From the NCBI RefSeq assembly GCF_003265705.1, contig NW_020312859.1:6581091-6645090 (forward strand): a stretch of 64,000 bases of DNA. Direction: 5' to 3'. Of the stretch, positions 21,598-32,720 are shown in pieces. Position 1 is the stretch's first letter. Every line of letters starts with the position of its first letter. The stretch is from Callorhinus ursinus. Lineage: Eukaryota > Chordata > Mammalia > Carnivora > Otariidae. Made by a program: the position numbers and the translations under genes. A model generated the notes under the pieces. It had not been told where the DNA came from. It did no database searches and worked only from the letters and a program-made list of their open reading frames with translations.

Positions 21598-22340
21598 TTA
21601 AAAGCATGGGTTTGGGAGCCAGATTGCTTGGGTTCCTTTCCTACCTGTCCCGCTGTGTTTGGGAAGTATAATGGCCCCACCAAGATGCTCACATTCTCAT
21701 TAGAACCTATGACCATATTAGGTTTCACGGCAAAGGGGAATTATGGTCACAAATGAATTTAAAGTTGCTAGAAACAGCTGATCTTGAGATGCCCTGGGTT
21801 ACCCAGGTGGGTCCAATGTAATCATAAGGGCCCTTAAAGTGGAAGAGGGAAGCTGAGGAGGTCAAAGTCAGAGAAACATGTGATGGTGGAAGCAGGATCA
21901 GAGATGCTACATTGCTGGTTTTGAAGATGGAGGAAAGAAGCCCATAAGCCAAGCACTGGGGCCTCTGGAAGCTAGAAAAGGCAAGCAAATGGATCCTCCC
22001 CCTTGAGCCTCCAGATAGGAACACCACCCGTCTGACACCTTTATTTGAGCCCATAGAGATGCATGTCAGGCTCCCGGCCTACAGATGTGTAAGGCAATGA
22101 ATCTGTGTTGTTTTAAGTTTGTGATAATTGGTTACAGTAGCCATAGAAAATGAATGCGCCCACCCACTGGTATCTGTGGGAAAGGCATTTCACTCTGTGC
22201 CTCAGGCTTCACGTGTGCTCATGGACATAATTACAATACCTACTCGACAGAGATGAGATTTAAGTGGGGCAATAGATACAAGACACTTAGCACAGAGCCT
22301 GGCATGTGGTAGATATTCAAGAAAGTTAGTTCTGTCCCTT
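21598..22340 (+). mobile_element. MIR SINE split by an MLT1-like LTR
   Basis: The MIR 5' part is at 21598-21657 ('gcatgggtttgggagccagattgcttgggttcc'). The 3' part resumes at about 22160-22330 ('aggcatttcactctgtgcctcag', 'cacttagcacagagcctggcatgtggtagatattcaa'). The two parts are consecutive in the MIR consensus, so the LTR inserted into a pre-existing MIR. Confidence 0.75.
21658..22155 (+). mobile_element. MLT1-like MaLR (ERVL) solo LTR
   Basis: Matches the MaLR LTR layout: 'ggtgggtccaatgtaatcataagggccctta', 'gcctctggaagctagaaaaggcaagcaaatggatcctcccccttgagcctccaga', 'gtgttgttttaagtttgtgataattggttacagtagcc' near the 3' end. About 0.5 kb, with no internal retroviral sequence nearby, so a solo LTR. 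It is the same family and strand as 34083-34545. Confidence 0.75.
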
Positions 22341-24629
22341 TCTCACCGTGCCCGTCTCAGTGCGAGAAAAGATGCTGCTTGTCTCAAAGGCAGGTGACAG
22401 ATGCTCAGCCATGACTTACTGGCTTCAGCCAGTGGACTGGGGTTGCCTGAACCACCCGGAGACCTGGGTCGGCATCATCCTGGTGCTCCCAGCAGAAATT
22501 TGGTATGTCTCTAATTATCCACCTAGACTAAAGCAGACTCACTCCCGTTGAAGAGAAAAGTGTGGGCTGAAGCAACCTGCTCTATCATCCTTCAATGGGT
22601 TGCTCCTCTTCTGAGAAGTAAAATAAAATAAAATTCCAAAATGAATACATGTACGGCTTTCAGAGAACGGGATCAGCATGATTTCTAGCATGCTGCAGTT
22701 CATAATATTCAAATTATTCGCAAATAAGGGTTATTATAAATTATTAACTGTTTGCAAGTGGAATGATTTGCATATTTTAAGACCTTCCCTTCCTAGTCAA
22801 TCTTCAAGACACCTTTTCGCCTTGTGAATCATGAGGGATTACTGGAATGACCAGGCTTTGGCCTGGCTTTGTGATGTGCGCTTGGAGAGAGGGAGCAGTT
22901 GTTGTCTGAGCTTGTGTTGGGAGGCTGGCTGCCAGCCCCAGAGTCCTCTCTTCCAGGCACATGGCTCTACATGCTCGAACCTGTGGCCTCAGACCTGCCC
23001 AGGCACACATCCCAGCTCTGGCCCTGAGCTGGATGTCTGGAAGGCGTCTGTTCATTCACAATCACAAGAACTGCGGCTCTCCCTGGGTCCGTTGTGGTTT
23101 ACCTCTCTCCTGTGACCAGAGGGCTCTGCCCCAATTATAGTCTTACTCTGTTTCCTCCAACTGCAGTTCTGTGTTGGGCACCCAGGTTCCTGTGTGTCCA
23201 TCTTTGAATCTGAACTTCACAGTCTGTTCCTGTGCAACTAGGTTCTTTTATTCCCAGCCTCCGAGTTTTCATCCAGCTTCAGAGTCCCCGAAACGTGATC
23301 CCTCAAAGTCTGTCTCTTCCTTCCTGAACTTTCCAATTAGGTCAAATGAGAGAAGAGTGGAGTTGCTTCACCAAGACCTTTCTTGCAAAGTGACCCTGCA
23401 TAAGTAGCTATTTGGGCGGTGGGGTGGGGGATATACATCATCAGGCCAGGCACTGGCTTGATTGCATGGCATCCTCTCTTTAAAAGGATGAATGTTTGGG
23501 TTGATACTTGATGAACAACATAAAGAACAAGGTCACAGCTCATATTTTTACCCCTAAAAAGGAATTGCTCTTCCAAAATCCCAGAGGAAAGTGGAGTCTG
23601 GCTTTTTGATTATATGTTTCATTGCAATGCAGTGATGTAATGTCATACATGATAAAACGAGGGAGCTGGGCTTGAATTGAAGTCAATTGAAGCTTACAGG
23701 CTTAATCCAGGTTTGGGTATTTCAAATTTGTCCAGCCATGATTTCTAGGGGAACTATTTGAGGTTAGAATAGCTTCTGAGTGACATGGACCACTGGTTGG
23801 TTTCGTTTGCAATTCAATGGGCCACTGCAAAGGAAACTTTGCTCATATGGTTTGGAAAATGTCATTTCGAAGGGAAAAGTGAGCTAATCTCTGCATCCTG
23901 AGAATCTTAAAAAAGAGGCATTCACTGCCATCTTATCTGAGCCTAAATGAATATGAACAGGTAGAGACGGTCTCAAGGATTATCAAAGGCCTGGCAGGTT
24001 TGGTTTTGTGTGAGTTTAGGGGTAATCCCTGGTTTGTTTAACTGGGTGATTCTGGGTCAGGGAGCAGGTGATACAAGTCCATAGAGACAAGTTTACAAAG
24101 GAAGGCCTCATGCTTTGGCTTTGGCTGCAGGCAGAGGGCTCTGTGTTTTCACCATTGTCCATCATGCCCCGGCTCCTTCCTGAAAATGTTGCTTTTGAAA
24201 GGCATGGACCCTGTGCAATGGCAATTTAAGTTCTTCAAAACCAGACTAGTATTTGAGGATAAGGAAACCTCTTTGGCTAAAGTAAGAACTGAATTTTCTT
24301 CCCTGATACAAACCAAAATCTTTGTTGGGTCTCACAAACGTACATGAAAATGACTGTTTTTTTTAAAAAATGAGATTTTGTGTCCTCGTATGTCAATGAG
24401 TCTGGCATGCACCAAACAGGATGGCAGAATCCATTCCCATGTTGTGTAGAAGAGTTGCTCTAAGCAGAGCAGGGACAATGAGAAGTATAACCTGAGGGCT
24501 CAGGTTCTGTCCCCATCAGGCTCACAGTCGGGTTATTAAGTCATGACATGAAAGTCAGGTCTATGTTTAGTGCCATGGAGGAAAAACCGTAGGAGGTACA
24601 ATGGAAGTCATGCAACAGGAGGACTTGAC
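22341..24629. other. Largest repeat-free stretch of the left half
   Basis: 2.3 kb without recognised transposon. It has short frames only (94 codons or fewer), none with a protein signature. 22630-22800 is AT-rich with an ATTTGCAT octamer (22769-22776). 23600-24000 is also even in composition. Either could be regulatory DNA; nothing here demonstrates function. Confidence 0.4.
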
Positions 24630-24880
24630 CAGGCTAGGATTCAGACACAGCTTCCCTAGGAAAATGATGTCCCAACTGTATGTTCACTGGGAAGGGGATA
24701 GAAGGCGAAACAGTTCTGGGTAAGGGAACAGTACATGCAAGGAGCCCAGTGTTGGAAGGAACATGGTGCGGTCAGGCCCTTTAAGGAAGCACGGTTGTAG
24801 CAGAGAGCTGATGGGAAGTTGGGGCCCAAGAAATGAGCAGGGGTCAGATGACAGAAGCCCAGGACTTCCTCCTTTCCAGT
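24630..24880 (-). mobile_element. L2 LINE remnant
   Basis: 'gggaacagtacatgcaaggagcccag', 'tggtgcggtcaggcc' and 'gagcaggggtcagatgacag' follow the minus strand of the L2 ORF-side 3' region. Very diverged. Confidence 0.5.
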
Positions 24881-25718
24881 TCTCCTCTCCACACCCAACC
24901 TTCCCATCTTTGATGAGTTAATATTTAGGGTGAACTGTCTTAGAAATTAGACTCTGCTCATTTCCTGGCTCCAGAGATCTTCCTATCATATAGGGGGCTT
25001 CTTATCCTAGGACTACTTCTAGCACTGAAAACGGTTCCTCCTGAATCTCCTCAAACACTAGAAACCCTGGCTCTATCACCCCTTCTTTTAATGCTGTCCA
25101 CAGGACAGTTCTTGAGCATCCAACCTTAGACTATATCATAATATCTGAATCAATTTCCTTTTGCTCCTCTAAATTTCAGGCATTTCTAGATACATAAGGG
25201 CCCAGTTGGTTTAAGAGGGGTATCAGGGAGTAACTGTGGAGATTGACCAGGGCTGGTCCCTGAGGAGAGCAACTGTCTCTCTGGGGAAGATCTGGAACAT
25301 TCCTCCTTCCAGCTAGCTGCCCTGCCCTAACCCCCACCGGTCCCCCTCTGGCTCTTTCTTCCCCTAATTATAACCTGAGTTGAGTCATCTTGTATAGCTG
25401 GTGGTGGTTAGGGTTTAATGTCTGCTCTAATAGTTACTTAGTCTTCAGGATAAGTAAGGAAAGTGGTGGGTTTGAAGCAGCCCAATTTTCCTGAGGACTG
25501 AGGTCATTCATAGAGGTTCATTAAGAAGACACAGAATATCTTTAAAAGCCACTAAGGAAACAGAGTGCTCATAGTTTCCATTTAGCCATCCCCCAAATAT
25601 CTGTCTAATTTTGTTCAGATAAGTAATCGGAACACAATACTACCATTGCATATGCTGCTTATACTATTAGAGGGGATTTATCTTTAATTCCACCATGTAA
25701 TCTTCATATATCCTTCCA
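24881..25718. other. No gene or recognised repeat
   Basis: About 840 bases of non-coding sequence without a supported feature. Confidence 0.4.
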
Positions 25719-25744
25719 GAAAAAAGAAAAGAAAAGAAAAGAAA
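25719..25744. repeat. (GAAAA)n simple repeat
   Basis: Repeated AAAAG units just left of a MER5A copy. Confidence 0.9.
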
Positions 25745-25756
25745 GTCTAAATCAGG

Positions 25757-25945
25757 GATTCCAAACCTCTACACATCCAAGATATATTTGGGTTACTTAT
25801 AAAACTGCAGATTCCTGGACCATGCCCCCAGATGACACTGATTCATCTGGTTTGATGATTGGGCTTAGGAAGCTACATTTTTAAAATAATCACCCCAAAA
25901 TGATTCTGGTGCACATGGTTCCCGACTACACTTTGGGAACTGGGG
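25757..25945 (+). mobile_element. MER5A-like hAT-Charlie DNA transposon
   Basis: 'ggattccaaacctct' at the left, 'gatgacactgattcatctggtttgatgattgggc' in the middle, 'gattctggtgcacatggttcccgactacactttgggaac' at the right. The ends are inverted repeats of the Charlie type. Non-coding. Confidence 0.6.
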
Positions 25946-27289
25946 CAGCATCCCTCTGGCTCTTTCTAGGGCAGTTTAGCAGCATCCTGGTTGGCCACAG
26001 GGAGAAGATAAGAGGGCTGGAGAATTTTCTTAAGGATGGGGGCTCTGCCGAACCTCACCCATAATCTATCCAGTCCTGTGTTCTCCTGCTCAAACACTCC
26101 CCAAGAGACTCACTCTAAAGTTTCCGGTTATCCTTCCAAAATACCAACCTTAAAAGATGGGATCTGGTCACTGGTTGTTAACTACCCTTGAGTCTAGCTG
26201 AGAAGCTAGAACTTCTTTATAATCTACTGCAGGAAACAGAATGTGATACATTGAAGGAGAAGGAGGTACGATGATCTTGTAGTATTTTTGAAGACAGATA
26301 ATCAAGTAGCTGAGCCTGTGGGTTAAAAGTCCGAGGAATAATTACTAAGTAAAGTCCATTATCTAAATAAAGCCTGATTGAAATAAATAAACAGACCCAA
26401 CTATTTGGAGGGGTAAAAACTATTCCTGCATGATTTATTACAAAAAACACAAAAAGTGGCCTATAAAGCATTTCACAGAATTCAAAATTCTCCAAAGTAT
26501 TACCCGTGAGAAAGCACAGGAGAACCGTCTACAGTTTTGAGGGGAAAGGATTGTGATCAAGGAACCGTATCAGATGTTCCTCTGAGCAGCTGTTCATTTT
26601 CAGCAATGGCTGAAAGACAAAATACAGTATATAACTTTCAGAAAATGAACTATTCATATAACCTTCCTTTAAACAGTATCCTGGCAATCAGAGACCAGGT
26701 AAACAAAGGACTTTTCACCAACACCCACCATCCTAGATAAAGAAAAAGATAAGGAAATAATAAAAACAAAAATGTGGACTAATTACCTGGTCCAAAATTC
26801 CCTAATTTCTAGGAACACCCCAGAAATTAGTTGGGTGAAAGTGCAGGGACAATGAAGTGGATTAATTTTTCTGCCTTACAAGGAGAATTGACAGTTACTT
26901 ATTAGTTTATTACACCTAGAAATCAGAAAACTAAAGATTAGTTGAGTGTGTAAATACTTGAAATAATATGTCTTCTGAATTACTAGAGGATAAAGGGTTT
27001 AGTATTTAATTAGCAAGTGACAGAGAACCACAAATGAAAGGAAACAAAATGCAAAATAGACAAAAACAAAACTACACGAACCAGAAAACAGTAACAACAA
27101 AAGTGAAAAATGAAGTTAGAACAATATATACAAAGCAAATTACTCCTTTTTAAAAAAGATTTTGACTTGGGTCAATATAAAACTGTACTTATTTGCTGCT
27201 TAAAAGAAACAGCTAAAATTAAGATATTTCAGTAGAGTAATCTATCAATGTGTTTCATATTTGTTAACCTGGTAATTTTCTGTTTTAGA
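25946..27289. other. No gene or recognised repeat
   Basis: 1.3 kb, AT-rich on its right half. No supported feature; reading frames are short (92 codons or fewer). Confidence 0.4.
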
Positions 27290-27955
27290 CATTTCTTCCA
27301 AGAGCTCATGTATGTACACAGACATGAGTATTTAAGAATATTCACTGTAACATTATTTAATTTAACTTAATCAACTTATTTATTTCAAAGACTTATTTAT
27401 TTATTTTTGGAGAGAGAGAGAGAGAGAGAGAGAGTGTGCCCAAGTGTGGGAGGGCCAAAGGGAGAGGGAGAGAAAGAATCTGAGTAGACTCCCTGCTTAG
27501 CAGGGAGTCTGACACAGGGCTCAATCTTATGACCATGAGATCATGACCTGAGCCAAAACCAAGAGTCAGGTACTCAACCGACCGAGCCACCCAGGTGCCC
27601 CCATTATAACATTATTTAAAATATCAGAAGTTTAAAACAATGCTCTGATATATGTGAGGTTTAAATGTAAACATCTGTAATGTGAAATGCTCTGAAATCA
27701 CTAAAATTGTGATCAGAAATGTAATATCCTAATAGCATAAGAATAAAATAAATTCAAGAAATTTATTTAATATAACATACTGACTTGTACACGATACACT
27801 CTTAAGTGAAAAGAAGGGAACCAGGTTATTATATAGAGTTTATCCAAGTACCAGTGGGTTGGAATCATGATGTTTAAAAATTTCTTGTCTCTATTTCTTT
27901 GTTATTTCTAAACTTTTTTACATTTAGCATGCACAAATTTTGAGAAGAAAGAAAA
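27290..27955 (+). mobile_element. L1ME-type LINE-1 3' end, split by a CanSINE
   Basis: Before the CanSINE: 'catgagtatttaagaatattcactgtaacattatttaa'. After it: 'attatttaaaatatcagaagtttaaaacaat', 'cacgatacactcttaagtgaaaag', and the 3' string 'tatttctttgttatttctaaacttttttacatttagcatgcacaa'. This is the layout of an old L1M/ME 3' end. Confidence 0.6.
27361..27606 (-). mobile_element. CanSINE (SINEC), copy 4
   Basis: Minus strand; the head GGGGGCACCTGGGTGGCTCGG is at 27582-27602, the CT tract appears as (AG)n at 27410-27434, and the tail as a T-rich stretch. Proposed 13-bp target-site duplication TAACATTATTTAA (27348-27360 and 27607-27619). The duplicated copy re-joins the L1ME sequence correctly. 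The tail is longer and more decayed than in copy 3. Confidence 0.9.
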
Positions 27956-28739
27956 ATAATTATTTTTTATTTTATTTTTTTCATCATGATGTGTATTCTT
28001 TAACCCCCTCAACCATTATTTTTAAAATAATAAAGAATAAAATGTTTTATTTCAACTTTCTAGGCAAATAGATTTAAACTAAAGAAAGCAAATGTTTCCA
28101 CAACAGAAACCACCAATGTTATTTTTGTTGAAAGAAGGAGGATCATTTCATGTTCTTTTTTGCAGTTTAAGAATTTTGCAAAACTCTCTTCACTAATAAG
28201 ATTCACAACTAATAGCATGTACAATCTGAATATCACTTACAGACTGAAATACATATACTCATCTATTAAGTTGATACATGATACACATATATATTATGTA
28301 TATATATATATCCTGTGCTGTGAAAATAAAGATCTTATTTTTCATTGATCAAAGGAATTTTAAAATGATCTATCACAGCACCTTCCACAAGCAGAAATTC
28401 ATAATAGAACTTATTAAAACATTTGATATCAGTCATAGCTATTCTCAAGAAAATTTATACAATCAAGTATTTAACATTAAAAAATAAAGAACATGCATTC
28501 ATATACTGAACATTTATTTCTAGTTCAACAAAAACATAGGTATAAGAATTGAAAGAATGAAAAACATGATATTTTTATGTAGGCCAATATTTCTGAAGGA
28601 AATATTTCAAGGTGGATGATTTTCTAGGTGAAATAAGTGGTCAAAAATAACAGAAGTAATATAATTTTTATGAACCAAAACCTATTTTTTTTAAAAAAGG
28701 TGTAATAGATTTACTTCCAAGAATGGTTGATGGAGCCAT
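27956..28739. other. AT-rich, no gene recognised
   Basis: Very AT-rich, with a TA run at 28284-28312. It may include decayed L1, but I cannot align it with confidence. Short frames only. Confidence 0.35.
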
Positions 28740-29050
28740 GTGTGTTTTCACCAGTGAATTCAAAATTTCCAAGGAAGTGATAACTTCAGTTTAGGTAAAC
28801 TGGTCTAAAACATAAAATAAGAAGAGTTTCTCAGCGAATTTTACCAAGTTAGCATATTACTGACATTAAGACCTGGGAATATTTGCACAAAAGAAGAACT
28901 AGAGTTCAAATTCACTTTTAAATATTGATACAAACATCCTAACTAAAATCCTTGCAAATAGAATCTTATAGTATGTTAAAACAAAAAATCCCATAAAAAA
29001 TGGCTAATTCTAGGAAAGCAAATCAATAAATATCAGCACATTATTAAAGC
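28740..29050 (+). mobile_element. Ancient L1 ORF2 fragment (reverse transcriptase region)
   Basis: 'tcaccagtgaattcaaaatttccaag', 'accaagttagcatattactgacattaagacctgg' and 'gatacaaacatcctaactaaaatccttgcaaatagaat' fit, in order, the L1 ORF2 segment just before the RT palm. Heavily decayed. Confidence 0.55.
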
Positions 29051-29062
29051 AACAAGGAAATA

Positions 29063-29265
29063 CCATGCTGGTGTCTTCAAAGTGTGGTCTTTAGCATGCA
29101 TGGGAAAGCTTGACAAAATAGTGATTCCTGGGCCTCAACTCCAAGGATTCTAATTCTACTAGTTGGGAGGAGGAGACTGCTGAGAATTTGCATGTCTAGC
29201 AAGTTCCTGGGTCATAATGATGCTGTCAGTTTCCCCAGAACCACGTTGAGCCACACTGCATGGAA
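29063..29265 (-). mobile_element. MER5A-like hAT-Charlie DNA transposon
   Basis: 'gattctaattctactagttggg' and 'gagaatttgcatgtctagcaagttcctgggtcataatgatgctgtc' follow the MER5A minus strand, with inverted-repeat-like ends. Confidence 0.6.
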
Positions 29266-29267
29266 CA

Positions 29268-29457
29268 TTGGTACTCAACGCTGGCTGCATGTTGAAATCA
29301 CCTGGGGAGCTTTCAAAAATAGTGATGTCTGAGTTCCAACACCAGAGATTATGATACAGTTGCCTAGAGTATAATTTGGGTACTGGGGGAAGGGGTGGTT
29401 AAAATCTCCCCAGATGATTTTGATGTGCACCTAAGTTCAGATCCATTGCTCTAAAAG
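29268..29457 (+). mobile_element. hAT-Charlie-type DNA transposon
   Basis: Begins 'ggtactcaacgctggctgcatgttgaaatcacctggggagctttcaaaaat' and ends 'ccagatgattttgatgtgcacctaagttcagatccattg', as in related Charlie-type non-autonomous elements. Subfamily not assigned. Confidence 0.55.
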
Positions 29458-29589
29458 GATTAGCCAAACCAGTGGCCCTCGAATTATCTTTACTATAAAT
29501 GTGTACTAGTGATTAAACATGGTGTTTCCCCTCTCAACACAATTCTTCTTAAAAGATTTCATGGGTATAATCATGATCACTTTTTATGA

Positions 29590-29910
29590 AGCAATTGCTC
29601 TATGCAAGGCAGTTTACATATACTACCCGAAATGCATGAAGAGATTCTTCAAGGTCAGCTTGGTTTTCCTTACCACTGGTTAAAAAATGAAGGATGTCAA
29701 GGGGGGCCAACTATCCTGGTTTTCCCTGGACTGAAGGATATCCTGGGATGTGGAATTTCAGTGCTGAAACTTGTAAAGTGCTGAGAAAACACAGAGGAGT
29801 TGATCCCCCCAACCCCGAGGCTAGCAGTGTGCTTGTAGTCACTTGCTCCTAAGAAGGCAGAGCCCAGAATTGAAAACAGGTTTGTCTTGTGCTCTGTCCA
29901 CTCTACCATT
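29590..29910 (-). mobile_element. MIR SINE with an internal insertion
   Basis: 'ctatgcaaggcagtttacatatac' at the left and 'agaaggcagagcccagaattgaaaacaggtttgtcttgtgctctgtccactctacca' at the right are the two ends of a minus-strand MIR. The middle (about 29695-29775) is foreign and unrecognised. Confidence 0.6.
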
Positions 29911-30101
29911 TTGCCCTGGAAAGCCTTGGGAGAGGGATTATAAGAAGCTACTCAAGCTGGAGTCATGGAGAATCTCCATTACAGTGCAAGGTTGGTTAAT
30001 CAGAAAGGAGAAGGAGATATAGCACTTAGGTGTGGATTTCAGATATTTTTCAGTATAGAAATACAAAATTCCCTGAACTAAATAAATAATAATATCTCTG
30101 G

Positions 30102-30287
30102 CAGTGGTTCTCAAAGTGGTTGCGGGACACGTGGCAATAGCACCCCAGGGGAATGTCTTAAAAATGCAAACTCCCAACCCCTACCCTAGACCTACTGAAT
30201 CAGCAACTCTGGGGGTGGGACCACCAATTTGGGCTTTAAGAAGCCCTCCAGGTGATTCTGATATGTGCCAAAGTTTAAGAACCACTG
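30102..30287 (+). mobile_element. MER5A hAT-Charlie DNA transposon, well preserved
   Basis: CAGTGGTTCTCAAAGTG at the left and AAGTTTAAGAACCACTG at the right are the terminal inverted repeats. The body contains 'cctactgaatcagcaactctgggggtgggacc' and 'aagccctccaggtgattctgat'. About 186 bp, the full length of MER5A. Confidence 0.9.
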
Positions 30288-30380
30288 ATTTGGGGGGGGG
30301 TGCAGAATTAGGATGTTTTCAAAGTTTCCCAGAGTCCAGTGTGTACCCAGGGATGAGAACCACAGCTGTAGACCTAAGAG

Positions 30381-30545
30381 CAGCAGTTCTCAACCTTGGC
30401 ACATTTGAAACACCTGGAGAGCTTTTAAAAGTCCAGATGCTCAGGTTGCTGGACCAATCACAGGAATCTCTGGAGTGGCGTCCATAGTTTTCAAATCTCC
30501 CAAGATGACACCAATATTGATGTCAAGCCAAGCTTGAGAACCTCT
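30381..30545 (+). mobile_element. hAT-Charlie-type DNA transposon
   Basis: 'cagcagttctcaaccttggcacatttgaaacacctggagagcttttaaaa' at the left, 'ccaatcacaggaatctctggagtgg' in the middle, 'agccaagcttgagaacctctg' at the right. The ends are inverted repeats. Confidence 0.8.
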
Positions 30546-31414
30546 GCCTTCTAGAATTCCACAGTGAACTTAAGTGTGTTTTCTCCTTGTCAAATGGCAG
30601 AAACTTTTCCGTGAATATGGGCCCTTAGACTTGGAAATAAAAAATGCTAATTTAATGATATTCTGTGCCTGTTGGTTACCAGATCTGCCTGGGGTATATC
30701 TATTAAGAGTGAGTCTTTGGAATTTTCTGGAAAGTCAGGTGGGAATATATCCATTGGGGCCATCAGACTCCTTTGGAAGACTTGGACCTCTTTTGGGGGA
30801 AATAAAAAGTCATTAGATATATCATGACAGATGAAAGTGAGTTTTTAATGAAGACAAGTTTTGTTATGAGGGTGTGGCCCACATCTGCCCTTTGCTGAGA
30901 ATATTCCAGGGCTTTGATTGCTGATTTGAACACAGACATGGGCTTCACCTGGAGTCAGTCCTATTGCACAGTGGACATTGACTTCACGGGCCCAAACTTC
31001 CCATTTGGATTTCCAAAAATAATGCTTAATGTTTTCCCCAAACCAGCAAATAGGAACAATAGGAAGAAATAATCTTCACATTTTTCTTTTATGGGTCATA
31101 AAAACTGGAAAAGGAGAACTGTCTGCAAATGAATTCTGCATTCGGTGATGTTGTGGCAGAGCATGGAAAGTACTGGAACTCAAACTCTTTCATTTCTTTT
31201 ACTATCCAAGCTGTGAATTTCAAAAATAACAAGTCATTATAAAAGTGAAACATGAGATTCTTCACACCCACTGTTTTAATCATTTTAAAACCTTCCATAA
31301 CTTGAAGTAAAACATTTCTTTTTTAGTAGTTAATGCTCACTATATTTTTAGTACTTTCTGAACATAAAATAAGATAGCATTAATATTATGTTCTAGGTTC
31401 TGTGAGAGTCATTT
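30546..31414. other. No gene or recognised repeat
   Basis: 870 bases of non-coding sequence. The 80-codon frame 30574-30816 has no signature. Confidence 0.4.
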
Positions 31415-31700
31415 TGCATTTATTTGCTCAACACAGAGCATGGGTTAGAGATTGGAATGGTGGCTGAAGTTCTGGGGATTAATGGCATGTTATTCCTGCT
31501 TTCAAAGAGCTCGGTCTGATGTGATAATTAAAGCATGATGTCATATATTTAGTGAGGCAGAAAGTCCACCAAAAAGGATGCCGAGCCTAGTTTGGCAAAG
31601 CCTGGGAGTGGGCAGGAACCACAAGAAGCTGCTAAAAGAGGTGATACTTGACCAGAATCATAAAGAGCAGTAGAAATCAGCAAGCCAAAGTTAATTGAAA
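31415..31700 (-). mobile_element. L2 LINE remnant
   Basis: 'tcaacacagagcatgggttagag', 'tcctgctttcaaagagctcggtctgatgtgat', 'gatacttgaccagaatcataaagagcag' follow L2 minus-strand landmarks. Confidence 0.5.
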
Positions 31701-31760
31701 TACACGGTGTCATTTAATCCTCTTACAACTCAATGAAGTAGTTACTATTGGTCACATCTC
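31701..31760 (-). mobile_element. MIR SINE fragment
   Basis: 'gtcatttaatcctcttacaactcaatgaagtagttactattgg' is the minus-strand MIR 3' half. Confidence 0.55.
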
Positions 31761-31879
31761 ACATTCTAAGTAAACATTTTAAATAAAACAACCAGGTGTC
31801 AGTGTCATGGAACAAGTCTTGTGGGAGGGCATCACACTGGCGAGCCTACACAAAATTGTTTTAATTAGGTATACTTATT

Positions 31880-32060
31880 TATGTGATAATATATATAACT
31901 TATTTCTATTATTATATATATAATCTACATTATATGTTATTTTTATGTATAATATATACAATAAACTGAACTTCATATAGGCTAACTGGTGTATGCAATT
32001 AAGTAACAATATATATACACTAATAATACACTAGTATATATAACTAATATATACAGTAAT
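31880..32060. repeat. TA-rich low-complexity tract
   Basis: Overlapping (TA)n-like motifs such as TATATATAAC and ATATATACA over about 180 bases. No coding or structural gene feature is evident. Confidence 0.85.
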
Positions 32061-32569
32061 ATATAGATGCACATATTTGTCTTTAGCTATATGTAGGACA
32101 GCATGTTCCTGATGTCTTATTCTGGGCTCTATACTTTCCTCTGCAGATGGACCTTCTCTGTTTTTATCAGCATGTACAAAGATGGACTCCAGCTCTGGAC
32201 TGAATTAATCTCTTACTTGTTCTCCACATCAACTAAGTTGAACATCACCTATGTTTAACTAATTGGAACATATCAGTTCAAATGCTGGAGATGGAACATC
32301 TAAGGGTACTGGCGAAGCCATGGGTGAGTTGGAGCAGTTCAACTCCGGACTCCTGTAAATGCAACCTTGTGCTTCCTCCAAGGTCAGGATCACTGTCTTC
32401 CTGCCCAGCCTGGAAATGCTGCTGATCCAAGTGGAATATTTCAGTGTAACAAGTGAAGAAGCCTGGTAAAATCTCCATGTGCTTTCATGGATTTTAACCT
32501 CACATCTCTTACCAAAATGGGGTAAATATATTCTTATTGGAGACAGTAAAAACTGATGTCTTAAAGACC
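32061..32569. other. No gene or recognised repeat
   Basis: About 500 bases with no supported feature. Confidence 0.4.
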
Positions 32570-32720
32570 TAGCTGACTACTTTCTAATAAGGTGTCTTGG
32601 GAAAGTCACGTAAGCTTTCTGAACCTCACTTTCTTTATTTGTTAAAAGGGTTACTATTACCTATCTCAAAGCATGACTGCGAAGATCACATAAATAATGA
32701 GGGCATTTAGAGATCATAAC
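32570..32720 (+). mobile_element. MIR SINE
   Basis: 'ctgactactttctaataaggtgtcttgggaaagtcacgtaagctttctgaacctcactttctttatttgttaaaagggttactattacctatctcaaagc' keeps the MIR order. Confidence 0.8.

Noticed and set aside
27410..27434. Separate (AG)n microsatellite
   Set aside because: It is the CT tract of the minus-strand CanSINE copy 4, not an independent repeat.
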